A stretch of DNA of 64,000 bases from Caballeronia calidae. GTDB taxonomy: Bacteria; Pseudomonadota; Gammaproteobacteria; Burkholderiales; Burkholderiaceae. Positions 54,781-63,461 of this stretch are shown here, in pieces (position 1 is the first letter of the stretch; each line of letters opens with the position of its first letter). A program made the translations under genes and the position numbers. A model generated the notes under the pieces. The model was not told the origin of the DNA. It worked only from the letters and a program-made list of their open reading frames with translations, and did no database searches. The stretch covers positions 123,587 to 187,586 of the forward strand of contig NZ_FCOX02000009.1 in NCBI RefSeq assembly GCF_900044055.2, given 5' to 3'.

Positions 54781-57700
54781 ATGTTGAAATGGCTGAAACG
54801 GGCCGCCGGGATGACGTCAGCAACCGACAACACCGCCGTAAGCCCGACGCTCACCGGGGTCTGGCGTGCGTTTATGCCGGAAGGGTTGGACCTTGGCACT
54901 TTCGAAGCCGTCGGCACGCGAGCAGGCGCCACGTTGCTTTCCGCCCCGACGCTACCAGCGTTTATCACGCAATTGCACGACGAGGGGTATGCCTCCGGCA
55001 CGGAGGACACTGCGCATCTGCCGTGGGCAAGCCTCTATAGTCTGCTCGACGAACCTGTTTTTCAGCGAAGTCTGCCGCAACTGGAGCTTCCGCCCTTCTG
55101 CAACGCGGTGCCGGAACTCAAAAGCCATCATTCGCTGACGGACGCGGATTTTTCAATTCACGTCGCGAGTTGGCGGGACGAAGCTGGCAGAAGCCTGGCA
55201 GGCGCAGAGCAATCGGGTGGCGTCATCATGATTGACGGCAAAGCGCACTTGCTTTCGCTGGCCGGCTGGAAGACGGCTCAGCAGGTGATGCAATTCCAAG
55301 CGCGCCCGGCCACTGAGCGCAACGAAAGCGCGCATCGTCTCGCTTGGGGCCAAATTCGGCGTTCAGCGCTCGCAGCCAACGCCCGCCTCGATTTGTTTCT
55401 GTATCAGAGCGTCGTACTCACTCCTGAGACCCTCGCCATTACGATGCGTAAGAGCGACGTGGGTGGCACGCGCGTTGTTGAGATTATGCCGGGATTTAAG
55501 GGCGCGCCGCCGAACTGGCTTGACATCTTCGACTCGTACCGCAACATCCCGCCGCGTTACGACATCAATACTCCTGAAGGCGTGGTACAAGTGGTGATTA
55601 CAGCTGAGATGCGCGCCGCGCTCCAGACCATCCGTAACATGGAAGGCCGCCGGGTGGCAGGAAGTCGCGCGGAAGCATTTCTCGTGAATCCTCGCGCGAC
55701 GCTCGGGGTGGATGTGGCCAGCGTCATCGACGAGACGCAGTTCGAGCAGGCGCGCATCGACGCAAACATCTTCTTCGACCATTTCACTGCGATTGTCCGC
55801 CGTGACGCGTTCGGATATCCGGAGACCGTCGGACTTTCGGTCGAGTCGCCGGGCACGGCCGGACAGGTCACTGCTGAGGAGCGGCTCTTTTCAGACGACG
55901 AGCAACTGGACGGCTTCATCACGGGCCTTAATGGCGCAATTGTCAAGCAACGCCAACTCTACGCCTGGGCAGGTTTTGAGTTCGAGCTCCTCGGAGATAG
56001 TCCGGACCAGCTCCAGGCGCTCAACGACGCCCTCGAAGAACGGCGTCAGCCGCGCATCCTTGTGCGATACACGGAAATCTACGACCTGAACGCTTACACT
56101 TCGCGCGTCGAGGACATAGGCGTCGATAGGCCCTACTACTCACCATATATTGCCAAGAAGGGCGATGAATGGTGGCCCGAGAACCTGGTCAACATGGTCG
56201 TGTACACACCCGATGGGGACACGGAGCCCGTCGCCGTACCGCTCAGTGACGACGTCCAGAATCTGCTGCGAACAAAGGTCGAAGAAGCGCAGGCGACAGG
56301 AAAGACCTCAGTCGAATTGCCCGGACTACCCAAGCCGATTCCGATTAACGACGCCAAGGACCTGCTCGATGTCTACCGCAAAGTGCGCAGTGATGCGCAA
56401 AAGAACCGTGACGACGGTGTAACAGGCGGCGAGAAAGAGAATACGGTGAAGGCGGGCAAGGGCAAGCAGCTCCTCATCAAATCGAACATCGACACCGTCG
56501 ATTATGAGGAAATCCGGCGCGACATCCTGACAACATACTCTAAGGAGCCGAGGCTCCCGACGGGGTTCAAGTCCACCACCAACCTGTTGCAGCACCAGAA
56601 CGAAGGCGTTGCGTGGCTTCAACACCTGTTCAGCCATGCACCGAATCACTGCCGGGGCGCCATCTTTGCCGACGACATGGGGCTCGGCAAGACGCTGCAG
56701 CTGCTGACATTCATCGCGCGTGCCTTCGAGGAGGACCCGAACCTGCCGCCTGCGCTGATTGTGGCGCCCGTGTCCTTGTTGGAGAATTGGGCGGAGGAGA
56801 TTGCGAAGTTCTTCTCCGAGGGAACATTTCGGCCGCTCATCGCGTACGGGGACAATTTGAGCAACCTCCGCGTGCCGCGTTCCGCGATTGACGCGCAGCT
56901 GCGTGACGAGAATCTCCTGCGATTTCTGAAGCCGGGCTGGGTTGGCGACGCCAACATCGTGCTGACGAACTACGAGACACTCCGCGACCTCGAATTCTCG
57001 TTCGCCGCGCAGAAGTGGTCGATTATGGCCTGCGACGAGTCGCAGAAAATCAAGAACCCGAACGCGATGATGACGCGGGCGGCGAAAAAGCAAAACGTGC
57101 TGTTCAAGGTCGTGTGTACCGGGACTCCCGTGGAAAATACGCTCATCGACCTTTGGTGCCTCTTCGACCTGGTCCAGGCCGGGCTGCTGGGCGCATTGAA
57201 CGAGTTCGGCAAACGCTATCGCAAGCCTATCGAAGCGGAAACCAAAGAGGAAGAGGCTCGGGTCAAGGAGCTTCAGCAGCTCATTGACCCGCAAATCTTG
57301 CGTCGGATGAAGACGAAGGTCGCGAAGCTTCCCCTCAAGCACGTGAAGCCCTGCCTGATTCCGATGTCCAACCTCCAGCGAACGTACTACACGAACGCGG
57401 TCAACAGCTTCAAACAGAGCCAAGACAAGTCGCGCGAGACGCCTATGCCGTCTCCGTTCAAAAACCATCTGGGCCTGCTTCAGTACCTTCGCTCCATCTG
57501 CACAACGCCACATGCGCCGGGGCAGGGCCGGTTCAAGCCCGTGCCGCTAGCGCAGTTTCGCATTGAAGCGCCGAAAGCCGGGTGGCTGCTCGATACGCTT
57601 GAGCAGGTGCGGATGCAGGACGAGAAAGCCATCGTGTTCGCGGAATTTCGCGACACACAGCAGATGCTTGCCTACTTCATCAACGAGCAGTTCGGTTTCT

Positions 57701-58575
57701 CACCCGATATTATAAATGGCGACGTCGAAGCATCCTCCAAGCACATTGCTAGCCGCCAGAAGCGCATCAAGGCGTTCCAGGCAAAGCCCGGATTCGGGGT
57801 CATCATCCTGTCGCCGGTCGCAGTCGGGTACGGCGTGAACGTGCAGGAAGCCAACCACGTCATCCATTACACCCGTACCTGGAACCCGGCCAAGGAAGAC
57901 CAGGCGACGGACCGCGCCTACCGCATCGGCCAGAAGCGCGAGGTCCACGTCTATCTCCCCATCACGTCAGCGGCCGACTTCAAGACGTTCGACGTACGCC
58001 TTCACGAGTTGCTCGAGGAAAAGCGCGAACTGGCTGACAACATGCTCAACGGCTCAGGTTCGGTTACGCCGGCGGACTGGAACGTTCAGGACATCGTTCC
58101 CGACGGCAGTAACGACCCCGTGTTCGCCAGCAAGGTTACGCTGGACGAGGTCGTTCGAATGGAATGGGACTGGTTTGAGGCCTTGATAGCCGCTATCTGG
58201 CAGAAGAAGGGCTACAAGACTGTTTACCGTACGCCCCGGCAGGATGAAGGCGTTGACGTTGTCGCATTCACCGGGACGAAAGGCGACCTCGTGCAGTGCA
58301 AGAGTTCCGGAGCCGACAACGCTTCGCTCGACTCTCAAGGCGTCAAAGACGTGCTGCTCGGCCGGGCGCAGTACGAGGCGCGCCACCCACAGGTTGATTT
58401 TTCGCTATGGGCTGTGACCAATCAATTTTTCAACGACAGCACCTGCGAGCGGGCGCGGAACAGCAAGGTGTCCCTTGTCAATCAGCGAGACATCGAAGAG
58501 CTGCTTGAGAAATATCCAGTCACCAACGCGGACTTGCAGCGGTTCCTCTACGTATTCTGGGAAGAGGCTGCGTGA
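54781..58575 (+). CDS. zorD: Zorya protein ZorD: SNF2 helicase with Mrr-like nuclease
   Basis: 1264 residues from the ATG at 54781 (AAGGAG nine bases ahead; a TTG at 54772 is too close to it). After an N-terminal domain of about 580 residues there is a SNF2/Swi2 helicase: DDMGLGKTLQ (about 629), ACDESQKIKN (the DEAH-box site), TGTPVENTLIDLW, and the C-lobe with SPVAVGYGVN and DRAYRIGQKREV. The last 130 residues are an Mrr-type nuclease (EGVDVVAF near 1154, LVQCKSSG). This is the ZorD effector of type I Zorya, which attacks invading DNA. Confidence 0.85.
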   Translation: MLKWLKRAAGMTSATDNTAVSPTLTGVWRAFMPEGLDLGTFEAVGTRAGATLLSAPTLPAFITQLHDEGYASGTEDTAHLPWASLYSLLDEPVFQRSLPQLELPPFCNAVPELKSHHSLTDADFSIHVASWRDEAGRSLAGAEQSGGVIMIDGKAHLLSLAGWKTAQQVMQFQARPATERNESAHRLAWGQIRRSALAANARLDLFLYQSVVLTPETLAITMRKSDVGGTRVVEIMPGFKGAPPNWLDIFDSYRNIPPRYDINTPEGVVQVVITAEMRAALQTIRNMEGRRVAGSRAEAFLVNPRATLGVDVASVIDETQFEQARIDANIFFDHFTAIVRRDAFGYPETVGLSVESPGTAGQVTAEERLFSDDEQLDGFITGLNGAIVKQRQLYAWAGFEFELLGDSPDQLQALNDALEERRQPRILVRYTEIYDLNAYTSRVEDIGVDRPYYSPYIAKKGDEWWPENLVNMVVYTPDGDTEPVAVPLSDDVQNLLRTKVEEAQATGKTSVELPGLPKPIPINDAKDLLDVYRKVRSDAQKNRDDGVTGGEKENTVKAGKGKQLLIKSNIDTVDYEEIRRDILTTYSKEPRLPTGFKSTTNLLQHQNEGVAWLQHLFSHAPNHCRGAIFADDMGLGKTLQLLTFIARAFEEDPNLPPALIVAPVSLLENWAEEIAKFFSEGTFRPLIAYGDNLSNLRVPRSAIDAQLRDENLLRFLKPGWVGDANIVLTNYETLRDLEFSFAAQKWSIMACDESQKIKNPNAMMTRAAKKQNVLFKVVCTGTPVENTLIDLWCLFDLVQAGLLGALNEFGKRYRKPIEAETKEEEARVKELQQLIDPQILRRMKTKVAKLPLKHVKPCLIPMSNLQRTYYTNAVNSFKQSQDKSRETPMPSPFKNHLGLLQYLRSICTTPHAPGQGRFKPVPLAQFRIEAPKAGWLLDTLEQVRMQDEKAIVFAEFRDTQQMLAYFINEQFGFSPDIINGDVEASSKHIASRQKRIKAFQAKPGFGVIILSPVAVGYGVNVQEANHVIHYTRTWNPAKEDQATDRAYRIGQKREVHVYLPITSAADFKTFDVRLHELLEEKRELADNMLNGSGSVTPADWNVQDIVPDGSNDPVFASKVTLDEVVRMEWDWFEALIAAIWQKKGYKTVYRTPRQDEGVDVVAFTGTKGDLVQCKSSGADNASLDSQGVKDVLLGRAQYEARHPQVDFSLWAVTNQFFNDSTCERARNSKVSLVNQRDIEELLEKYPVTNADLQRFLYVFWEEAA

Positions 58576-59424
58576 CCGGTATTATCTGTGCCTAGCGCCC
58601 TTGACCTGCCCCCGGTATTAGTACGAAGCGCTGTTAGAGTCCGAGGTCAGAAACTGCTTCGCTTAACGTGCCTGAGCAGTTCGCACAGGCACATTAAGGT
58701 CTTGATTGACCACGGTCTTCGACTCGGGAGGCAGTGCCAACTCGCCCGGGACTCATGTGTTCATCGTCGGTGGGTGCGTATCCGTACCTGCTTGAGGGCG
58801 ACCCAGCGTGACTCATCGACGAGCCGATGGAGCTCGGGGCAGTTGAGTTCGCCCCGCCTGTCTTACCCAGACATTGGGTAGTGGAGCGCAGTTTTCGCTG
58901 GCTTAACCGATTTCGAAGACTTGCGCGTGACTACGAGCGATTGCCCGACACTCTCGCTGGCCTTCATTTTGCGGTCTTCGCGGATGCTCATGCTGGTTCA
59001 CGCAGTGCCAGTAGTGCTAGGTTCCTAAGACAGTCTAAGCATCTCAAATACGGCAAAAACTGCTTCTGCGTGGCGGGGACAATCGCAAATTTCCATGCTG
59101 CCTCCGATTTTGTCGCCGCCATTTCACCATCGGCGGCAGAGGGCTCTGAACAAGCTTCAGCGTGGAAGGCAAATCAGACTTGAGGCGGGTCGAGGGGGCA
59201 ACGGAGACGAGGCTAATCGATGAGCTTGCACCTTGCTTACGAGGACGCGAAGTTCTATAACTGGTCGAAGACTTCGCGTGCCTGGCGCGCATGCAGCAAG
59301 TCGCGATTCCGCCAAACGGAGGTATGGCTCGAGCGCGTTGTCCCTGTCGAAAGGCGCCGCCGTGGTCCGGCTGCGCGTATCAGCTCTGGTAGGACTCCAA
59401 TCAGACAACGAAGAGGTTTTCACG
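58576..59424. other. Region after zorD with transposase debris
   Basis: No intact gene. It includes the IS5-family remnant (58827-58986) and an inverted repeat GTGCCTG-N11-CAGGCAC (58668-58692). CCGGTATTA occurs twice within 40 bases of the zorD stop, possibly an insertion scar. Confidence 0.4.
58827..58986 (+). pseudogene. IS5-family transposase remnant
   Basis: The frame reads [36 protein letters not shown], split here as [15 protein letters not shown] and [12 protein letters not shown], which is the conserved C-terminal signature of IS5-type DDE transposases (LPRRWVVERTF-WL-R-RRL-KDYE). The rest of the transposase is missing upstream and the frame loses resemblance after the ATLAGL-like end. 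It marks past insertion next to the Zorya operon. Confidence 0.65.
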
Positions 59425-59796
59425 ATGGCTGAAGCGCACGTCGAGAACTACGTTCGAATGATGTCGATTTGGATAGACGCTTCGAAGAGCTGCATCCAGA
59501 TGGCGTTGGCTGCGCTTGTGCTTCCTGTGTTCTTCTTGCGAAAAGTCCTTGGCGTTCCCGAGACAGCGGCGCTGCGCCCTTACCTTGACTCGTGGCTCTT
59601 GCTGTCATGGGCGTTTCTGTGCGTATCCATCGGAAGCGGGTTGTTGTACCAAATCACAGCGTCGCGTCTGGTCGGAGATGCCCTCGTCGGCACGCAATCG
59701 CGCCGGCAGTACCCGCACCAACTTTTTTGGCTAATGAGTGCGTCGTTCTTCGCTGGAATCGTTGCATTCATGGCGGGAGTTGTTCTGAGGCGTTGA
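59425..59796 (+). CDS. Small membrane protein
   Basis: 123 residues from the ATG at 59425 with AGAGG before it; the frame is open further upstream but those codons have no start signal. Three hydrophobic helices (about 24-40, LLLSWAFLCVSIGSGLLY, and ASFFAGIVAFMAGVV) and a short N-terminal amphipathic segment. No known family. It precedes the GH75-like gene by 63 bases and may be co-transcribed. Confidence 0.6.
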   Translation: MAEAHVENYVRMMSIWIDASKSCIQMALAALVLPVFFLRKVLGVPETAALRPYLDSWLLLSWAFLCVSIGSGLLYQITASRLVGDALVGTQSRRQYPHQLFWLMSASFFAGIVAFMAGVVLRR

Positions 59797-59859
59797 GGCG
59801 ATTTTGCTAACAGGACCATGCGCGCTCGCATGAAAACAAAACTGGGTGTGGAGGCGGCG

Positions 59860-60747
59860 ATGCTTTCGATTTCTAGAGTCGGGCTTTGCGTGGTTTTCAT
59901 GGTCGGCGCTTCTGTAGCGCGAGGCGAGACTTACACCGCACCGGCTTCATCTGCGGAAGTACTCGGTCGCGCGCCTCTGTCCGGGGTGCCGGTCGCGAAC
60001 GACTGGAAGGCGGAGATTGCAGAGTGTGGCTCGAAAGGAACCGTTGGCGGTCAGCTTGTCCAAGGTTGCGGACGGTGGTGCGATGACCAACTACGGGTGA
60101 ACGGGAAGGCCAATTCCAAGTGCACCCGGGCAGGACAACTACTCTCGAAGCCGCACCCGAGGAAAAACACTGCGATTTTGAAGCTCCGAGACGGGACAAT
60201 ATTGTTCGATGCAAAGTTGTCGCTCGACACTGACGGCCCGGGAACGATTCAAGGAGACAGCACGCGACAACTCACGACATCGCTGACGTACTCGGACAGT
60301 AAATACCGTAAATACGATAAATACTTGAATGCCGGCGCGATACCGTTCATCGTCGTCCCTCCGACGCTTAGAACAAGAGCCCAAATTGAAATTGGCGACT
60401 TGGCTGCTGTGGTGTCCGGAAATCGTATTGCCTATGCGGTAGTCGGAGACAGTGGACCCGCTTACAACTTGGGCGAGGGCTCCCTGAAACTGCATCAAGA
60501 GCTTGGGCACAACGTCTGTACTGAGACGGACCCGCTTACCGGTGGCTGCACGAAGGTGGACGACGTCGACTTCCCGACCGCAGTTATCTATCTGGTTTTC
60601 CCAGGCAGCTTTCGGGTTCTATGCAAGGACAGCGTGCCGGGGAAGCTCTGCCCCGCGCTGACTCCCGACAATCTGGCGGCGCAAATTGGAGCTAAAGGGA
60701 AGGAGGCGTTTGAACGGTTCAAAGGGAACGTGCTAGCCGGACATTGA
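59860..60747 (+). CDS. Secreted GH75 chitosanase-like protein, second copy
   Basis: 295 residues from the ATG at 59860, which has GGAGG upstream; the frame opens at 59818 but those starts are worse. Signal peptide of about 22 residues. It parallels the GH75-like protein at 1782: TILFDAKLSLDTDG, TSLTYSDS, IGDLAAVVSG, and a D197...E206 pair in GDSGP...GEGS with the same nine-residue spacing. Here the canonical GDSGP is present, so this copy is the better candidate for real chitosanase activity. It has an extra cysteine-rich loop (about 55-90). Confidence 0.75.
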   Translation: MLSISRVGLCVVFMVGASVARGETYTAPASSAEVLGRAPLSGVPVANDWKAEIAECGSKGTVGGQLVQGCGRWCDDQLRVNGKANSKCTRAGQLLSKPHPRKNTAILKLRDGTILFDAKLSLDTDGPGTIQGDSTRQLTTSLTYSDSKYRKYDKYLNAGAIPFIVVPPTLRTRAQIEIGDLAAVVSGNRIAYAVVGDSGPAYNLGEGSLKLHQELGHNVCTETDPLTGGCTKVDDVDFPTAVIYLVFPGSFRVLCKDSVPGKLCPALTPDNLAAQIGAKGKEAFERFKGNVLAGH

Positions 60748-61318
60748 ACGGTCAGGGGCGAGCCTCGAAGTTCATTCGTCGACGCAAATTCAAAAGGAAA
60801 CTTCGCCTCGCCGACTTTAGTGGAAACATATCGCGCTTTCGAAAGTTTGGTACTGCTGGCCTCCCATAGGTGCCGCGCGAACATCAGGAAGTGCCGCGTT
60901 GTAAACGGGCAGCACCAGCGGGCAACGGTCCCCGACGCGTCAACTGTTCGAGCGGCGAACGGGTCGGTGACGCCGTGCGAAAGCTCCCCGAGAGCAGCAA
61001 AAAAATTCCGCTTGCGGCAAGGCTGAAATCTCGTTCAACCGATTCAAAACGAACGAGTCGTCGCATTTTTCTGCCAGCTCCCGCCCAGCATTTCGAGCAC
61101 CGCAAATACCGCATCGGCATTTTCTGGATTGCCGCGCTCGGCCATTTCGTCCCTGTCGTTTAGGGGCCCATTGCACAGGGTGAGCGGCAGCGTCCAATTC
61201 TGCGGAGAACGGTTTGGGGGAGCGTCGCCGACGCCTTTCGTCGATTTTTGCCGCCGCATTCGTTCGAACCTCCCAAAATGCTGACGAAGCTTTCTTCATA
61301 CGGTTTAATGAGCCGCCG
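60748..61318. other. Intergenic region
   Basis: About 570 bases, with frames on both strands that show no coding support. No hairpin terminator was seen after the GH75-like gene. Confidence 0.4.
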
Positions 61319-61603
61319 ATGGTCGCGTTTACGACCGAGGAAATTCGATGGGACTTTGAAGCCGACAACTTCGCACTGATTTGCTGCAAGTACGGGAGTG
61401 TGTTCGACCTTGACCGCGAATTTTGGTACAGCCCAGAAGAAGCTGCGCATAAAGCATCTAGAGTCGAGAGCCAAACGACGACTCTCATGGGAGTCGGAAT
61501 CCCCTTCGCCATGCTGGCCAGCTGGGCGGCGTTCGCCTGGAAACGACACTTCAAGACGAGCACCGTCCGAAACCTCCCGTCTTCGTTGCCGGTCAAGGTT
61601 TAG
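61319..61603 (+). CDS. Possible small membrane protein
   Basis: 94 residues from the ATG at 61319, within a frame that is open from 61214. It contains EEIRWDFEADNFALICC, SPEEAAHKASRVESQ and one membrane helix (VGIPFAMLASWAAFAW). No ribosome binding site was seen, so it is only moderately supported and could be the end of a decayed gene. Confidence 0.4.
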   Translation: MVAFTTEEIRWDFEADNFALICCKYGSVFDLDREFWYSPEEAAHKASRVESQTTTLMGVGIPFAMLASWAAFAWKRHFKTSTVRNLPSSLPVKV

Positions 61604-61787
61604 CAGGCTCCGCCTAGTCCGGGAGCGCGGGTGCGCGGCATCACACCGCGTCCGCCCCTTTCTATCTCGCAATTTGTCCCCAAGCATCAAAGCAACTCGA
61701 CTTTGTAACCTCTGCTCAACGCGCCCCGTTCCGCGCGTTCGCCGCTTTTTTCTATACGAGTCAGGACAACTCGAAGGAAGAAACACG

Positions 61788-62291
61788 ATGGCACACGCAC
61801 GATTCGTATTCGAAGAGGGCGAGGAGTCTGGGTACCTGGACTGGCGGTTGAAAAAGCATCCTGCTTTCAACTCGATTGACGCCACGGGCGTAGCACACGA
61901 CATTCTGGGCACTGCCCGGGCGACCGGGTCACCGTGCTGGAAGAAGTCCTCGCGACAGGCGCGTTCATCTTCGCGCAGGTGGATAGCGGCTGTTTCCACG
62001 AGCGGTATCGCGGCAATCGCGACGTACCCGAACTTGTCGCTTCGACGATTATATCGACGCTGCGTAACATCTATCGGTCATAAGGACGCTTGCGGGATGT
62101 TCCGGCCAGTTGCCATCTCAGTTTGCCGGTCGGAGAAGAGCACGTCGACGAAATCTTCGATGCGGCCTATCTCGAGCTTGCACATGTGTGGGATACCGAG
62201 ACGGCCGACGATTTACCACGTTCTCGAGCGTCTCGACGCAGAGTATGCTCGGATGAGCTCAGTGTCTCTCGGGTGGCGCGAGGCCGCCTAA
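61788..62291 (+). pseudogene. Frameshifted gene of unknown function
   Basis: The ATG at 61788 follows GGAAG. The first frame (AHARFVFEEGEE, KKHPAFNSIDATGVAHDIL) runs on in another frame as HCPGDRVTVLEEVLATG, which fits loss of one G at about 61907. A TAA occurs in that frame at 62081-62083, after which the frame continues with LPVGEEHVDEIFDAAYLE and then returns to the first frame as YHVLERLDAEYARM. The parts look like a single 160-residue protein with two frameshifts and one stop, or two decayed neighbours. No family recognised. Confidence 0.55.
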
Positions 62292-62575
62292 CGCTCCGAA
62301 GGGTGTCGGTCGTGCGAACTGGCGCACGCACTGACCAGTCGAGCCGATAATGGCTATAGCGAAAGCTGAACGCTATAGCCACGTAGAACTTGGGCTTTAT
62401 GGGCTTTTGCGGGCAAATCTCAAACGTTGCCGGAGGCTCGCTGAGGCGGCGGGGCACCACGTCGCAGGCATGATGGCTGATAGCAATTGCGCGGCTCGAT
62501 GATTAGGCATCGTGTCGCCGTAATTGTAGGCGACGATATTCGACGTCAGCGTTGGTTGAAGAATAAAAAGTTATA

Positions 62576-62767
62576 TTGGCGTTCGACGAGGAGGAAAATT
62601 CGATTTTAAACCTTGACTTGAAGACGTGCGGCGAATATTGTGAATCCTTGTCAAGAACAGAAACTAATTACCAGCCCCTGGTAGCGCTTGAAAATCTGCA
62701 TTGGTTTCGTTTCTACACAGAATTGCAGCGACGAAAGTCGAACTTAACGATAACGAATTTTGATTAA
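62576..62767 (+). CDS. Doubtful small protein
   Basis: 63 codons from a TTG; lower GC than the surroundings. The acidic, aromatic composition (LHWFRFYTEL) looks protein-like, but the start codon is unconvincing. A GAGGAGG lies 13 bases into the frame, so a later non-standard start is possible. Confidence 0.3.
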   Translation: MAFDEEENSILNLDLKTCGEYCESLSRTETNYQPLVALENLHWFRFYTELQRRKSNLTITNFD

Positions 62768-62770
62768 AAA

Positions 62771-62983
62771 ATGGCACGTTCGAAGAAATTTGACGCATCG
62801 GTTGGCCCGGCTTGCGAATTGGTCCGATATAACGACACCCAGCTATGGATGACTAGTCGCTCGGGCCGTGCGCAGCGAAAAGTGGAAATTACTCGTGAAG
62901 AATTCGACGTCCTTGAGCATTGGAACGTGTATGGTGAAGCGCTGCGAGCCGCGAAATTCTACGAAAGAAAGCTTGCACAATGA
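62771..62983 (+). CDS. Small hypothetical protein
   Basis: 70 residues from an ATG right after the previous frame, without a ribosome binding site. A basic N-terminus, a DTQLWMTSRSGRA strand segment and a helical end. It has no known family. It may be coupled to the preceding small frame. Confidence 0.45.
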   Translation: MARSKKFDASVGPACELVRYNDTQLWMTSRSGRAQRKVEITREEFDVLEHWNVYGEALRAAKFYERKLAQ

Positions 62984-63169
62984 GCCAGCGACACTTTGAA
63001 CATTGTGACAGCTCAACTCAGTCAGCTTCAGTGAAAGCGTCGGACACAATCACCCGCATCGCGCCGCTTGGTGTTCGTGGAACGGCGTCGGCATCGAAGG
63101 GTTCGAGCACGTACTGACCGATTCTAAAGGCGCTATATTAAGCTTCCAAATTTTCCGCGAGGGCGTCCA

Positions 63170-63418
63170 ATGGGTAATCAAGAATACCCGTATATCTGCT
63201 ACGACGCTCTGCGAGACCATATTGTTGAGGTCACCAACAACTCCGACCGCGCGTCCGAACTGAGTACGTGCGATGACTTGAAGATGCTTCAGATGGTCGT
63301 ACCCACGTTGGAAAAGTTGAAGCACTGCTATGTCGAGGAGTGCGAGGGCACTTTGTGTGTGAGAGCCGGAAGAAAGCTCACTCTGACTTCGCCGCGACCT
63401 AGGAGCGTGCGCGGCAGA
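63170..63418 (+). pseudogene. Gene truncated by an insertion sequence
   Basis: The ATG at 63170 follows GAGGGCG. About 75 residues (GNQEYPYICYDALRD, LKMLQMVVPTLEKLKHCY) look like an ordinary protein; after that the frame runs into Ser/Arg/Ala-rich sequence that lies inside the insertion element and ends at 63724. The insertion boundary is not exact, so the end given here is an estimate. Function unknown. Confidence 0.5.
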
Positions 63419-63461
63419 AATCTGATGTCATCCGGCCGAGCGGAGAAGACGTTGTTAGCAG

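Noticed and set aside
56326..57513. 395-codon antisense frame opposite zorD
   Set aside because: Shadow of the SNF2 helicase region; no ribosome binding site and no domain.
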